Shown: positions 5,389 to 12,156, numbered from the stretch's first letter. The stretch is DNA of 16,696 bases from an uncultured Oscillospiraceae bacterium (GCA_910579545.1 CAJTVI010000057.1:1-16696), one strand, 5' to 3'. The notes: generated by a model from the sequence alone, not told the origin. Numbers and translations: made by a program.

Positions 5389-6585
5389 TTAATCATCGCT
5401 CTCCTCAAAGGTCTCCTCGATCGCCTGCTCGGGCAGCTGGGGGGCGGCCTCCTCCAGCGATTCGGCCGCGAACTGGCCGGCCTCGTCGATGTCCACCACG
5501 GTCAGGTAGGTTTTGCCGCAGTTGATCTCGAGCGGGGCGGTCATGTCGTAGTCGTACAGCACCAGCCCCTCGAGGTCGGTGCCCTTGGTCCAGCGCAGCG
5601 GGATGATCCGCCCGCCGTAGCAGTAGTAGCCCACCCCGCCCCAGCTGTACTCGGCATACTGCAGGTCCTTGGCCTCGTGGCCGGGGTAGGTGTGGATGTC
5701 GGTAAACAGGATCACTAAGTTGTCAAACGAAAGCTGCTCGCCGTTGTTCTCGTCGATGCTGTCCCGGTAGTCGCCCAGGGGGCTGTAGAACTGGCTCATG
5801 AGATATTTGCCGGCGGCCTCGTCGTAGACAAAGCGGGTGCGGTAGCTGGCCGAATGCCGGATGGTCACCCGGCCGGCCGGGTCGCCCTCCAGGGTGCGGG
5901 GCGGCTCGCGGTAGTCCACAAAGGTAAAAAAGGTGCTGTTGTAGGTGCGCCGGTCGTCCACCTCTTTGCGCTGGATGTACTCGGCGATGTGCTCGCCGTC
6001 GGTATAGGCGGTGTGCTCGATGGCCACCCCATTGCCGGCCCAGTTGACCCGGCCTTTTTCGCGCCACCAGAAGCCGCTGTCAAAGTTGCCCTCGATGTTC
6101 CACTCGTCGTACTGGTAGTTGTCGATGTACTCCTTTTGCACCACGCTCTGGCCGATGTGCACATAGAGCGGCTGCCAGGGCAGCACCAGCCGGAAGAACT
6201 GGTCCCGCGCCGAGCGGATCGGCCCGATCATGGGGATGGCGTTGTAATCGTTGAAGAGGGCCATAAAGCGGGTGATGCCGCCCTCCACCTTGATCTCGCA
6301 GAGCACCTGCGCCTGCGAAAGCCCGCGCTGGGGCCGGCAGGAGGTGAGGTTGTTTACCATGACCGCCGTGATGCGCTGGCCCTCGGGGAAGGCTGCGTCC
6401 TTTTCAAAGCCGGTGAGCAGGTTGGCCTCGTAGGGCTCGGGGGTGGGGGTGGGCTCCGGGGTAGGCTCCGGCGTGGCGGCCGGCGGCGCGGCGCCGGCGG
6501 CGCTGGAGGGGCCGGGCTGCGCGCAGCTGCACAGCAGCCCCGCAGCCAGCACAAGGCCAAGGATGCAGGCGATCCATCGTTTCAT
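5389..6585 (-). CDS. DUF3048 (YerB-like) lipoprotein
   Basis: 398-aa predicted lipoprotein, anchored outside the membrane. The signal peptide has a lipobox LCSC with C21, then a short PTPEPTPEP-type linker (39-51) that would span the wall. The DUF3048 domain is complete: NLLTGF (55-60), ITAVMVNNL (72-80), RPQRGLSQAQVLCEIKVEGGITRFMA (84-109, given in part), GPIRSARDQ (121-129) and YVHIGQ (141-146), followed by the C-terminal half with FDNLVILF (287-294). The tail is acidic. The ATG has GGAGG at 6593-6597, 7 nt upstream. It has its own promoter (6651-6679) and its own terminator (5244-5285), so it is likely monocistronic. The biochemical function of the family is unknown. Confidence 0.92.
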   Translation of the reverse strand: MKRWIACILGLVLAAGLLCSCAQPGPSSAAGAAPPAATPEPTPEPTPTPEPYEANLLTGFEKDAAFPEGQRITAVMVNNLTSCRPQRGLSQAQVLCEIKVEGGITRFMALFNDYNAIPMIGPIRSARDQFFRLVLPWQPLYVHIGQSVVQKEYIDNYQYDEWNIEGNFDSGFWWREKGRVNWAGNGVAIEHTAYTDGEHIAEYIQRKEVDDRRTYNSTFFTFVDYREPPRTLEGDPAGRVTIRHSASYRTRFVYDEAAGKYLMSQFYSPLGDYRDSIDENNGEQLSFDNLVILFTDIHTYPGHEAKDLQYAEYSWGGVGYYCYGGRIIPLRWTKGTDLEGLVLYDYDMTAPLEINCGKTYLTVVDIDEAGQFAAESLEEAAPQLPEQAIEETFEESDD

Positions 6586-6650
6586 AGCGGTTCCTCCCCG
6601 GCGGCGGTGCGCCGTTTGGTGGTGTTGGCGCGCCTTAAACGCGCCGTTTT

Positions 6651-6679
6651 ATTGTACAATGCCCGCGCGCCTTTGTAAA
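6651..6679 (-). promoter_or_regulatory. sigma-A promoter of the 5389-6585 lipoprotein gene
   Basis: On the minus strand TTTACA (6674-6679), a 17-bp spacer, TACAAT (6651-6656). The start would be near 6644, at an inverted repeat GGCGCG/CGCGCC (6627-6645), which would fold at the 5' end of the mRNA. Confidence 0.8.
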
Positions 6680-6766
6680 GCGCCCGGCAAAAAATGGGAG
6701 CGGCCAAACCAAAGGGGGAAAGGTCTGCGCGGATCGGACACTCCCGCAAAAATTGGGCAAACGCGC

Positions 6767-6798
6767 GGCGTTTTGCCGCCCGCGGGCGGCAAAACGCC
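6767..6798. repeat. 32-bp perfect palindrome after the 6811-7917 gene
   Basis: GGCGTTTTGCCGCCCG (6767-6782) and its exact reverse complement (6783-6798). It lies 12 bp after the stop of the 6811-7917 gene. As RNA it forms a very stable stem. T-runs lie inside the stem instead of after it, so it is not a standard terminator; a factor-assisted stop or 3'-end protection fits better. Confidence 0.6.
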
Positions 6799-6810
6799 CA
6801 AAAGCCGGCG

Positions 6811-7917
6811 TCAGGCGTTGATGTCGGCCAAAGAAACGTCGTTGATGCGGCAGTTTTCGATCTGGTCGTCCCCCACCAGGGCGATGTAGCTTCGGCCCGG
6901 GTTGATCAGCAGGTCGGTCTCGGTGCCCTCCTGGTCCACAATGCGCAGGGGGGCGTTGGGCGCGCCCTTGATCCAGCGGACCTTTTCGTACCGGCCGCCG
7001 CAGAAGTAGAGCCCCGCGCCCTGCTGGGCAAAGTTTACCTGGCTGAGTACACCATCCGGGTATTTGGTGATCGAGGCAAAGAGCAAAAACACATTGTCGG
7101 CCCCATACTGCACCCCGGCGGCCTCGTCCATCTGGGGGGCGTCAAACTCCCACTTATAATATTTGCCGCTGGCTTCATCATACCGGAACTCGGAGGCGGC
7201 ATAGCTGGAAAACCGGATGTACACCTCGCCGGCCTCGCCGCCCTCAAGCTCGCGGGCAGGCTCGTCGTACCGCGAAAACCGGAAGGCCGGCGCGGGCTCG
7301 CCCGCAAGGTCCAGCCCATACTGCGCCGCCGCCGCCCCAAAGGTTTCGCCGTTAGTAAACACGCAGTGCTCCTGGTCGCGGGTTTTGCGGCGCTCGGCGT
7401 CGATCCAGTAAAAGTTGCGGTACCGCCCGTCGATGAACCAGACCTCCTCATACCGGTAGGTCTCGAGCATCTCGGCCGCGTAGGTGGAGGCGCCGATGTG
7501 GGCGTACAAACAGCCCAGCGGGATCATAAGCTGCACATGCTGGTCCCGCGCCGAGCGGATCGGCCCCACGGTGGGCATCGAGGCATAGTCCCTCCAGACC
7601 CCCATCATGCGGGTGATGCCGCTTTCGGTGACCGTTTCGTACAGGAGGTCGGCGGTGGAAATGCCGCTCTGGGGCAGCGCCGCGCGCACGTTGTTGATCA
7701 TCACCGCGACGCCGCGCACCCCTTCGGGGTAATCCTCCCCCTTGGCGAGGCCGGTGTAGGGGTCAACGTCCGCCTCCAGCTCAAAAAAGGGGCCTGCGGC
7801 CGGTTCGGGGGTGGGCCGGGCGGGGGCGGGCTCGTCCTGCGGCGGGCCGGCCTGCGCGCAGCAGGCCAGCAGGGCGCAGGCGGCAAGCGCCGCGGCGATC
7901 AGCAGCAGCCGTTTCAT
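6811..7917 (-). CDS. DUF3048 (YerB-like) lipoprotein
   Basis: 368-aa predicted lipoprotein. The signal peptide has a lipobox around LLAC (C19, with C20 next to it), then a short proline-rich linker to about residue 41. The DUF3048 domain is intact: DPYTGLAKGE (52-61), VAVMINNVRAALPQSGISTADLL (70-92, given in part), the ESGITRMM segment (98-105), GPIRSARDQ (118-126) and YAHIGAS (138-144); the C-terminal half has YGADNVFLLFA. It is clearly paralogous to the gene at 5389-6585. The ribosome binding site GGAGGGAGG ends 9 nt before the ATG. It has its own strong promoter (7962-7990). Unlike the other two it lacks any charged or repetitive C-terminal tail. Confidence 0.92.
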   Translation of the reverse strand: MKRLLLIAAALAACALLACCAQAGPPQDEPAPARPTPEPAAGPFFELEADVDPYTGLAKGEDYPEGVRGVAVMINNVRAALPQSGISTADLLYETVTESGITRMMGVWRDYASMPTVGPIRSARDQHVQLMIPLGCLYAHIGASTYAAEMLETYRYEEVWFIDGRYRNFYWIDAERRKTRDQEHCVFTNGETFGAAAAQYGLDLAGEPAPAFRFSRYDEPARELEGGEAGEVYIRFSSYAASEFRYDEASGKYYKWEFDAPQMDEAAGVQYGADNVFLLFASITKYPDGVLSQVNFAQQGAGLYFCGGRYEKVRWIKGAPNAPLRIVDQEGTETDLLINPGRSYIALVGDDQIENCRINDVSLADINA

Positions 7918-7961
7918 ATGGGGACGCCTCCCTCCAGTGTATAAACGTTTGGCTGCCTTTG

Positions 7962-7990
7962 ATTATAGACGTTTTTGCCGTTTTTGTAAA
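7962..7990 (-). promoter_or_regulatory. sigma-A promoter of the 6811-7917 lipoprotein gene
   Basis: On the minus strand TTTACA (7985-7990), a 17-bp spacer, a perfect TATAAT (7962-7967). The layout is the same as in the promoters at 2675-2703 and 6651-6679. Confidence 0.88.
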
Positions 7991-8095
7991 CACTTTGTAA
8001 TAAAAAGGCCCGGACGGCACAAACAAAGGCCGTCCCGCCGCCTGCCCACCCATGTGCTGCGGTAAAACCGGTCCGGGTCCGGCCCCCCTCTGCTA

Positions 8096-8126
8096 AAAGC
8101 AAAAGGGCCACGGCAAACCTGCCGCG
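8096..8126 (-). terminator. second copy of a tandem terminator
   Basis: 31-bp near-copy (one mismatch) of 8130-8160. On the minus strand a stem around the loop AGGTTT is followed by CCCTTTTGCTTTT. It lies downstream of the first terminator and would catch read-through. Confidence 0.7.
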
Positions 8127-8129
8127 CAG

Positions 8130-8164
8130 AAAGCAAAAGGGCCGCGGCAAACCTGCCGCGGCCC
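8130..8164 (-). terminator. intrinsic terminator of the DUF4352-like lipoprotein gene
   Basis: Perfect 10-bp stem GGGCCGCGGC (8155-8164 on the minus strand) with GCCGCGGCCC (8139-8148) around a 6-nt loop, followed by TTTTGCTTTC. It lies 28 nt after the stop codon. Confidence 0.85.
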
Positions 8165-8191
8165 GGGGCAGCCGTAAAACAGCGCCCTGGC

Positions 8192-8842
8192 TTATTTCTC
8201 AAAGTACACAAAGAAGACGTCGCCCTCGGTGTTGTCCTCCCAGACCTCCAGGTAGGAGATCGAGAACTCGGTGGCGTCGGCCGGCACCTGGTAGACAAGC
8301 TTGTAGGTCTCGGAAGCACCGCGCATGAGCTGCCACTGGTCGGGCATCAGGTTATCGCCGGTCAGGCCCTCTTCCTGGTAGCCGAAGTCCTGGTCGCCGT
8401 CGCCCCACTGGATCTGGAAGTCGTAGATGGACATGGGCAGGGTCTGCGAGAAGACGTTGCGCACGGTCACGTCGGCCACAAGCAGCTGGTTGCCGTCGGC
8501 CGGGGTGATGTCGCCGTAGGAAGCGGGGTAGTCCACCGAGTTGACGGTGTACTCAAAAAAGACGTTGCGCATATGGTCGCCGATGCGGCCGCTGAAGTAG
8601 CCGTCGTCGCTCTCGGACTTGCGGCCGATCCATTCGTCGCTGGAGCCGGACGGGGTGGACGCGGCAGGGGTGGAGGCCGCCGGGGCAGAAGCCGCCGGGG
8701 TGGAGGCCGCCGGGGTGGAGGCTGCCGGAGTGTCGTCGTTGTTATCAGAGCCCTGCATCATGCTCTGCACATTGGAGCCAGAGCAGCCCGCAAGGGCCAG
8801 CGCCAGCACAAGCGCCAGGGTCCATGCCAAAAACCGTTTCAT
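8192..8842 (-). CDS. lipoprotein with DUF4352-like domain
   Basis: 216-aa predicted lipoprotein. The signal peptide is hydrophobic and has a lipobox LAGC with C20. A wall-spanning linker at about 38-66 is built from PAAST units. The C-terminal domain (about 84-216) has the look of DUF4352 immunoglobulin-like extracellular domains: FFEYTVNSVDYP, then LLVADVTVRNVFSQTLPM, then DFQIQW, with a final strand VFFVYFEK. The assignment of the domain is by pattern and is moderately sure; the role is unknown. GGAGG lies 10 nt before the ATG. It has its own promoter (8933-8961) and a doubled terminator, so it is a stand-alone gene, in line with the three DUF3048 lipoprotein genes. Confidence 0.85.
   Translation of the reverse strand: MKRFLAWTLALVLALALAGCSGSNVQSMMQGSDNNDDTPAASTPAASTPAASAPAASTPAASTPSGSSDEWIGRKSESDDGYFSGRIGDHMRNVFFEYTVNSVDYPASYGDITPADGNQLLVADVTVRNVFSQTLPMSIYDFQIQWGDGDQDFGYQEEGLTGDNLMPDQWQLMRGASETYKLVYQVPADATEFSISYLEVWEDNTEGDVFFVYFEK
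8658..8731. repeat. 15-bp minisatellite encoding the PAAST linker
   Basis: About five tandem copies of a 15-bp unit close to GCCGCCGGGGTGGAG, in frame with five-residue units of the lipoprotein linker. Copies are nearly identical at the DNA level, so copy number may vary between strains by slippage without frameshift. Confidence 0.75.
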
Positions 8843-8932
8843 TGTGTAAAATCCTCCCTAAGTAATGTACTGTGTTTTTTGCGTTTTCAGCGCAAAGCAA
8901 GGCAGTGCCAAAGCCTGCCCCAAGCGCTACCT

Positions 8933-8961
8933 ATTATAGTATACGCCCTTGCAATTTGCAA
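8933..8961 (-). promoter_or_regulatory. sigma-A promoter of the DUF4352-like lipoprotein gene
   Basis: On the minus strand TTGCAA (8956-8961), a 17-bp spacer, a perfect TATAAT (8933-8938). The leader is about 85 nt. A second TTGCAA is present inside the spacer. Confidence 0.8.
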
Positions 8962-9038
8962 GCCTTTGGCGGGTTTTCTTTTCACATTCTTTACACAAGA
9001 GGGCCCTTCCCGGCCCGGCCGGGGCAAAACAAGGCGCG

Positions 9039-9066
9039 GTTTTGGCCCGGCCGGCGTTGCCAAAAC
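9039..9066. promoter_or_regulatory. dyad overlapping the small-protein promoter
   Basis: GTTTTGGC (9039-9046) and GCCAAAAC (9059-9066) around a 12-nt gap; it covers the -35 element at 9057-9062. It is a possible operator. The same half-sites occur as a tight palindrome at 2853-2871. Confidence 0.4.
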
Positions 9067-9085
9067 CCCGCGGGTGGTATATGAT
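9057..9085 (+). promoter_or_regulatory. promoter of the 55-aa protein gene
   Basis: TTGCCA at 9057-9062, a 17-bp spacer, TATGAT at 9080-9085. The start would be near 9092, about 50 nt before the ATG at 9142. It is divergent from the lipoprotein promoter at 8933-8961. Confidence 0.7.
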
Positions 9086-9141
9086 AGGAACTGCGGCGCG
9101 CAGCATCGTTTCATCCCGCGCGCCGGGAAAAGAGGGATGCT

Positions 9142-9309
9142 ATGAGGACGCTTCGCCGCATCATTTCGATGCTGCTGGGGGTGGCGGCGGGGGTGGCCGC
9201 CGTAAAGATCCTGCAGGACTACAACGCCGGCGGGCCGATCGAGGGGGAGTTCACCGAGCTGCCCTGCCCCGACGGGGAGGAAGACCCTCCCAAGGCCGGC
9301 CAGCCCTGA
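9142..9309 (+). CDS. 55-aa single-TM small protein
   Basis: I do not recognise a family. The ATG at 9142 follows AGAGGG (9131-9136) with a 5-nt gap, and a good promoter lies upstream. Residues 1-6 are basic (MRTLRR), 7-24 form one hydrophobic helix (IISMLLGVAAGVAAVKIL), and the last 30 are acidic and proline-rich with a single Cys (C42). The expected topology is an N-terminal membrane anchor with the acidic tail on the outside. It precedes the ybaK-like gene by 124 bp and may be co-transcribed with it. Its codon use resembles that of its neighbours. It is too short for default gene-length cut-offs, and the promoter plus RBS is the main evidence that it is real. Confidence 0.65.
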   Translation: MRTLRRIISMLLGVAAGVAAVKILQDYNAGGPIEGEFTELPCPDGEEDPPKAGQP

Positions 9310-9433
9310 GGGGCGGGCCGCTAAAAGGGGCGCAAAGACGCGCCGGACGCAAAAAAAGCGGCCGGCCTGCGCAGGCGCGGCAAGCTTACAAGCGGCCGCC
9401 GCAAAGAGGGAGCAAAAAAGGAGGAGACGGGAA

Positions 9434-9925
9434 ATGTCGTTGGAACGCGCTAAAAATTGGCTGGCCCGGTATGGGCTGGAGGGGCGCATCCAGGAGTTTG
9501 AGGTGTCGAGCGCCACGGTGGAACTGGCGGCCAAGGCGCTGGGCTGTGAGCCCAGCCACATTGCCAAGACCCTCTCGTTCGCGATGGGCGAGGGGTGCGT
9601 TTTGGTGGTGGCGGCCGGGGACGCCCGGGTGGACAACGCCAGGTTCAAGGCCCGCTTTGGCACAAAGGCCAAGATGCTGCCGGCCGAGGCGGTGGAGCCG
9701 CTGGTGGGCCATGGGGTGGGCGGGGTCTGCCCATTTGGGGTCAACGAAGGGGTGCAGGTGTACCTGGACGAATCGCTGCGGCGGTTTAAGACGGTATACC
9801 CCGCCGCCGGCACCGCGGCCAGCGCGGTGCGCCTTGCCCTGCCCGAACTGGAAAAGGCCAGCGGCAGCCTTGGCTGGGTGGACGTGTGCAAGGGCTGGCG
9901 GGAGGCGGAACCCGCGCAGGGCTGA
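9434..9925 (+). CDS. YbaK/EbsC-type aminoacyl-tRNA deacylase
   Basis: 163-aa protein of the YbaK/ProX family, whose known members hydrolyse mischarged aminoacyl-tRNAs such as Cys- or Ala-tRNA-Pro in trans. Visible family signs are the conserved lysine K45 in the HIAKTL segment (42-47), VLVVAAGDARVDNARFK (56-72), and the GVCPFG turn (97-102) that matches the G-x-x-P-x-G type loop near the active site, then the VYLDESL strand (108-115). Which tRNA it edits cannot be told. AAGGAGGAG at 9418-9426 fixes the start. It may form a unit with the small protein gene upstream; it converges on the LysR gene, with 54 bp between the stops. Confidence 0.9.
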   Translation: MSLERAKNWLARYGLEGRIQEFEVSSATVELAAKALGCEPSHIAKTLSFAMGEGCVLVVAAGDARVDNARFKARFGTKAKMLPAEAVEPLVGHGVGGVCPFGVNEGVQVYLDESLRRFKTVYPAAGTAASAVRLALPELEKASGSLGWVDVCKGWREAEPAQG

Positions 9926-9937
9926 CCGCCCGCCGGG

Positions 9938-9957
9938 ATAAGCCGATATAAGCCGAT
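9938..9957 (+). repeat. tandem 10-bp repeat
   Basis: ATAAGCCGAT twice in a row, between the convergent stops of the YbaK-like and LysR genes. No T-tracted terminator is evident in this 54-bp gap. Confidence 0.6.
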
Positions 9958-9979
9958 CCAGCGGGCCGCGCCAAACCGT

Positions 9980-10912
9980 TCAGCCGCTGACCCGCTCGGT
10001 CCAGTCGATGGCCTGCACCCGCTGCCGGATCGTGCGGGCCAGCGGGCTCAGTTCGGTGTTTTCCGGGTAGACAACGCAGCCCACATTGTACAGCGTGAGA
10101 TCAGCGCAGCTGCGCAGGATCAGCCCATACTGCTGGAGGGTATGGGGATGGAACCCAGTGACCAGGGTGTAGGTGTTGGGGCAGCGGCTGAGCACATCGG
10201 TGAGGGTGGACCGCTCATAGACGCTGATCCGCCGGGAAGAAATGCCGTCCTCAAAGCCGCCGAACCGATAGGGCGCGATGGTAGACTCGTAATCGCCGTA
10301 GGTCAGCAGGATCTTATCCCGCAGCATCCGGCTCTCAAGCGCCGGCGCCCGGGCCAGAGGGCTGTCGGCAGACATGGCCAGCAAAAATTTGCGCCGGTAG
10401 TTGGAGCTGTAAGCCAACCCAAAGGCCGCCATATAGTGCAGGAAATATTGCTCCTGCGTGTCGTAAAAATGCAGAACGCCCAGCTGCGAGGCGCCGGCGC
10501 GAACATCCTCCAGCACCTGGAAGGGGTTCGTTTCCCGGATGGAGACCTCAAAGCGGTCCTGTGTGTCGTGCTCGTTGAGGACCTCGGTGATGACCCGCAG
10601 CACCTGGTAGGAGCGGGTCATCGAGATGCCAAAATGCACACACTGGCCCGATGGGGCTGAAAATTCCTTGTCCAGCGCTTCGGCCTCCTTGAGGATCCGC
10701 TGCGCCTGCGTCACAAACTTTTTGCCGGTTTCGGTGAGTTCCATGCCCCGGGACGAACGGCAGAAGAGCGGCATGCCCACCTCCCGCTCCACCGAGCGGA
10801 TGATGTTGCTCAGGTGGGGCTGGGAAAAATAAAAGTTCCGGGCCGCCTTGGAAATTGAGCGGGTGCGCGCCACCTCCACCACATAGCGCAGTGCGTTTAA
10901 GGTAATGTCCAT
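9980..10912 (-). CDS. LysR-family transcriptional regulator
   Basis: 310 aa, the usual LysR length. Residues 1-60 are the winged HTH: LRYVVEVARTRSISKAAR, then FSQPHLSNIIRSVEREVG and LFCRSSRGMELTETG. A linker helix follows, then the two-lobed effector domain from about residue 90 (VHFGISMTRSYQVL) to the end. AGGAGG at 10920-10926 lies about 7 nt before the ATG. It is divergent from the decarboxylase-permease-YdhR operon, with 363 bp between starts; by the family's habit it should control that operon and itself in response to a small carboxylate, probably the operon's substrate. The effector residues cannot be read. Its own leader carries a very stable 28-bp palindrome just before the ribosome binding site. 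Confidence 0.92.
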   Translation of the reverse strand: MDITLNALRYVVEVARTRSISKAARNFYFSQPHLSNIIRSVEREVGMPLFCRSSRGMELTETGKKFVTQAQRILKEAEALDKEFSAPSGQCVHFGISMTRSYQVLRVITEVLNEHDTQDRFEVSIRETNPFQVLEDVRAGASQLGVLHFYDTQEQYFLHYMAAFGLAYSSNYRRKFLLAMSADSPLARAPALESRMLRDKILLTYGDYESTIAPYRFGGFEDGISSRRISVYERSTLTDVLSRCPNTYTLVTGFHPHTLQQYGLILRSCADLTLYNVGCVVYPENTELSPLARTIRQRVQAIDWTERVSG

Positions 10913-10933
10913 GGGCTGCTCCTCCTTGCCTGT

Positions 10934-10961
10934 GCCCGGCCCCGCCGCGGCGGGGCCGGGC
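10934..10961 (-). promoter_or_regulatory. 28-bp GC palindrome in the lysR leader
   Basis: The 26-bp core 10935-10960 is perfectly self-complementary and one flanking pair extends it. In the lysR mRNA it would fold into a very stable hairpin about 8 nt upstream of the ribosome binding site. On the plus strand it is followed by a T-rich stretch and could act as a terminator in that direction. Confidence 0.6.
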
Positions 10962-11053
10962 CGCCGCTCTTCTCTTTTTCTTTATTTTATCGCAAACCCC
11001 GCCAAAAACACACAGGGAAAATGCAATAGCCCCATAACGGATCCCTATACCAT

Positions 11054-11097
11054 CCGGCGCATTTTTGTGCTTTTGCACAGATGCGCCGGCCTTTTTT
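11054..11097 (+). terminator. intrinsic terminator upstream of the decarboxylase operon
   Basis: CCGGCGCAT (11054-11062) pairs with ATGCGCCGG (11081-11089), the inner TGTGC with GCACA around a T4 loop, and CC plus six T follow (11092-11097). It is a textbook Rho-independent terminator on the plus strand, although no plus-strand gene lies upstream of it. It fits a leader attenuator or the end of a short RNA. Confidence 0.75.
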
Positions 11098-11120
11098 ATG
11101 CCATCCTGCCCAATTTGCGG

Positions 11121-11156
11121 ATACAGCCATAAGTCGTTGCTTATGGCTGTATTTTT
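11121..11156 (+). promoter_or_regulatory. 13-bp dyad: LysR operator or second terminator
   Basis: ATACAGCCATAAG (11121-11133), a 6-nt loop, CTTATGGCTGTAT (11140-11152), then TTTT. It has two readings. As DNA, the ATAAG-N6-CTTAT core and the ATAC/GTAT ends look like a LysR-type operator. As RNA on the plus strand it is a stem followed by T-rich sequence, a second intrinsic terminator 30 nt after the first. Confidence 0.6.
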
Positions 11157-11275
11157 GTTTGTGGATTGCGCACAATTATTTTTCCATGTTAAGCTTTGAT
11201 CATGGCCAGAACGCACAAACGCAGTGGGCGGCCTATCCCGCCCGCACAAGCAGAAATGAAGGAGGGAACCAACCC

Positions 11276-12148
11276 ATGAGCGAACCAAAACGCAGTTTCC
11301 AGAAGTCCCTTGAACAGGTGGCGGGCGCCGCCTTCCTTGGCAAGGACACGGTTTTCCGGCCGGCCGAGGTGTTCCAGATTTTGTACGAGACCAAGCCCGA
11401 GTGCATTGCCCGGGTACTCCCGCCCCCGCTGGTGCCCTATGAGAAGCCCTATGTGGTACTGGCGCACACCAACTTTAAGGAGGTCAGCTTTGACGACTGC
11501 CTGTACGGGCCGGGTTATCTGGAAACGGCGCTGTACATCCCCTGCTCCTACGAGGGGGTAAAGGGTACCTTTGTGGTGGCAATGATCCTGAACACCGACA
11601 TCGCCACCTTTATGGGCCGCGAACGGGGCGGCTACCCCAAAAAGATGGGCACGGTGGGCTACTATTACAAGGGCGACCGTTATGTGGCCTTCAGTGCCCG
11701 GCAGGGCATCCCGTTTGTGATCATGGAGGGCGATCTGGACGGCGAGCCAAACGACCCCTCCTTCCTCACCGAGCTGGCCAACGCCGTAACGCCCGACCCC
11801 AGCCACCCCGAACTGACCTTTAACTACAACTTCAAGTGGGCGCCCGGGCTGGGCGGCAAGCTGTTCAGCACCCAGCCGATGCTGCTTAAGGGCAAAAAGG
11901 GCAAGTTCCGCCTGGGCGAGCCGCAACGGCTGGGCAAGGGCAAGGTGACCTACATCCACTCGGACAACGACCCCTGGGGCGATTTGGAGGTGGTGCGAGT
12001 GCTGGGCTGCTCGGTGGACCTGGTGGAATCCCGCCTGTTTGCCAAGGGCGGCGCGGCCTTCCCGGTAGACCCGGACGCCTACGCCCCCTACGCCTTCTAC
12101 GGCTGGGATCACATGACCCGCGACCCCAAGTGGGACAACGAGCGGTAA
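11276..12148 (+). CDS. acetoacetate decarboxylase family protein
   Basis: 290 aa. The fold is that of acetoacetate decarboxylase, where a lysine forms a Schiff base with a beta-keto acid and releases CO2. The catalytic set is present by analogy with the Clostridium enzyme: R46 in the ARVLPPPL segment, E83 in YLETALYIP, and K122-K123 in RGGYPKKMG, where the first Lys would be the Schiff-base residue and the second lowers its pKa. The protein is longer than the roughly 245-aa clostridial Adc and resembles the broader ADC superfamily, some members of which do aldol or dehydration chemistry instead. The ATG at 11276 has GGAGGG 9 nt upstream. It is first in a three-gene operon with a GntP-type permease; no CoA-transferase or solventogenic gene is near, so acetone production is not implied. 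Confidence 0.88.
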   Translation: MSEPKRSFQKSLEQVAGAAFLGKDTVFRPAEVFQILYETKPECIARVLPPPLVPYEKPYVVLAHTNFKEVSFDDCLYGPGYLETALYIPCSYEGVKGTFVVAMILNTDIATFMGRERGGYPKKMGTVGYYYKGDRYVAFSARQGIPFVIMEGDLDGEPNDPSFLTELANAVTPDPSHPELTFNYNFKWAPGLGGKLFSTQPMLLKGKKGKFRLGEPQRLGKGKVTYIHSDNDPWGDLEVVRVLGCSVDLVESRLFAKGGAAFPVDPDAYAPYAFYGWDHMTRDPKWDNER

Positions 12149-12156
12149 CCATCCAT

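Larger units (their letters stand above)
10913..11275. other. 363-bp divergent control region lysR / decarboxylase operon
   Basis: No gene seen. It holds, in order, a GC palindrome (10934-10961), an AT-rich stretch, a plus-strand terminator-like hairpin (11054-11097), a second dyad/terminator (11121-11156), then about 100 bp to the ribosome binding site GGAGGG before the ATG at 11276. A good constitutive promoter is lacking for the operon, as expected for activator-dependent genes. For lysR a weak extended -10 (TGC-GATAAA on the minus strand, near 10986-10994) is the best candidate. Confidence 0.5.

Noticed and set aside
6694..7944. Long plus-strand open frame opposite the 6811-7917 lipoprotein gene
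   Set aside because: Same reason: it is antisense to a gene with recognisable motifs, a promoter and a ribosome binding site.
8658..8731. CRISPR-like array
   Set aside because: The repeat units are adjacent without spacers and are in frame with a coding linker.
11276..12148. Acetone (solventogenesis) gene
   Set aside because: There is no CoA-transferase or alcohol dehydrogenase nearby and the protein is longer than clostridial Adc; only family membership is claimed.
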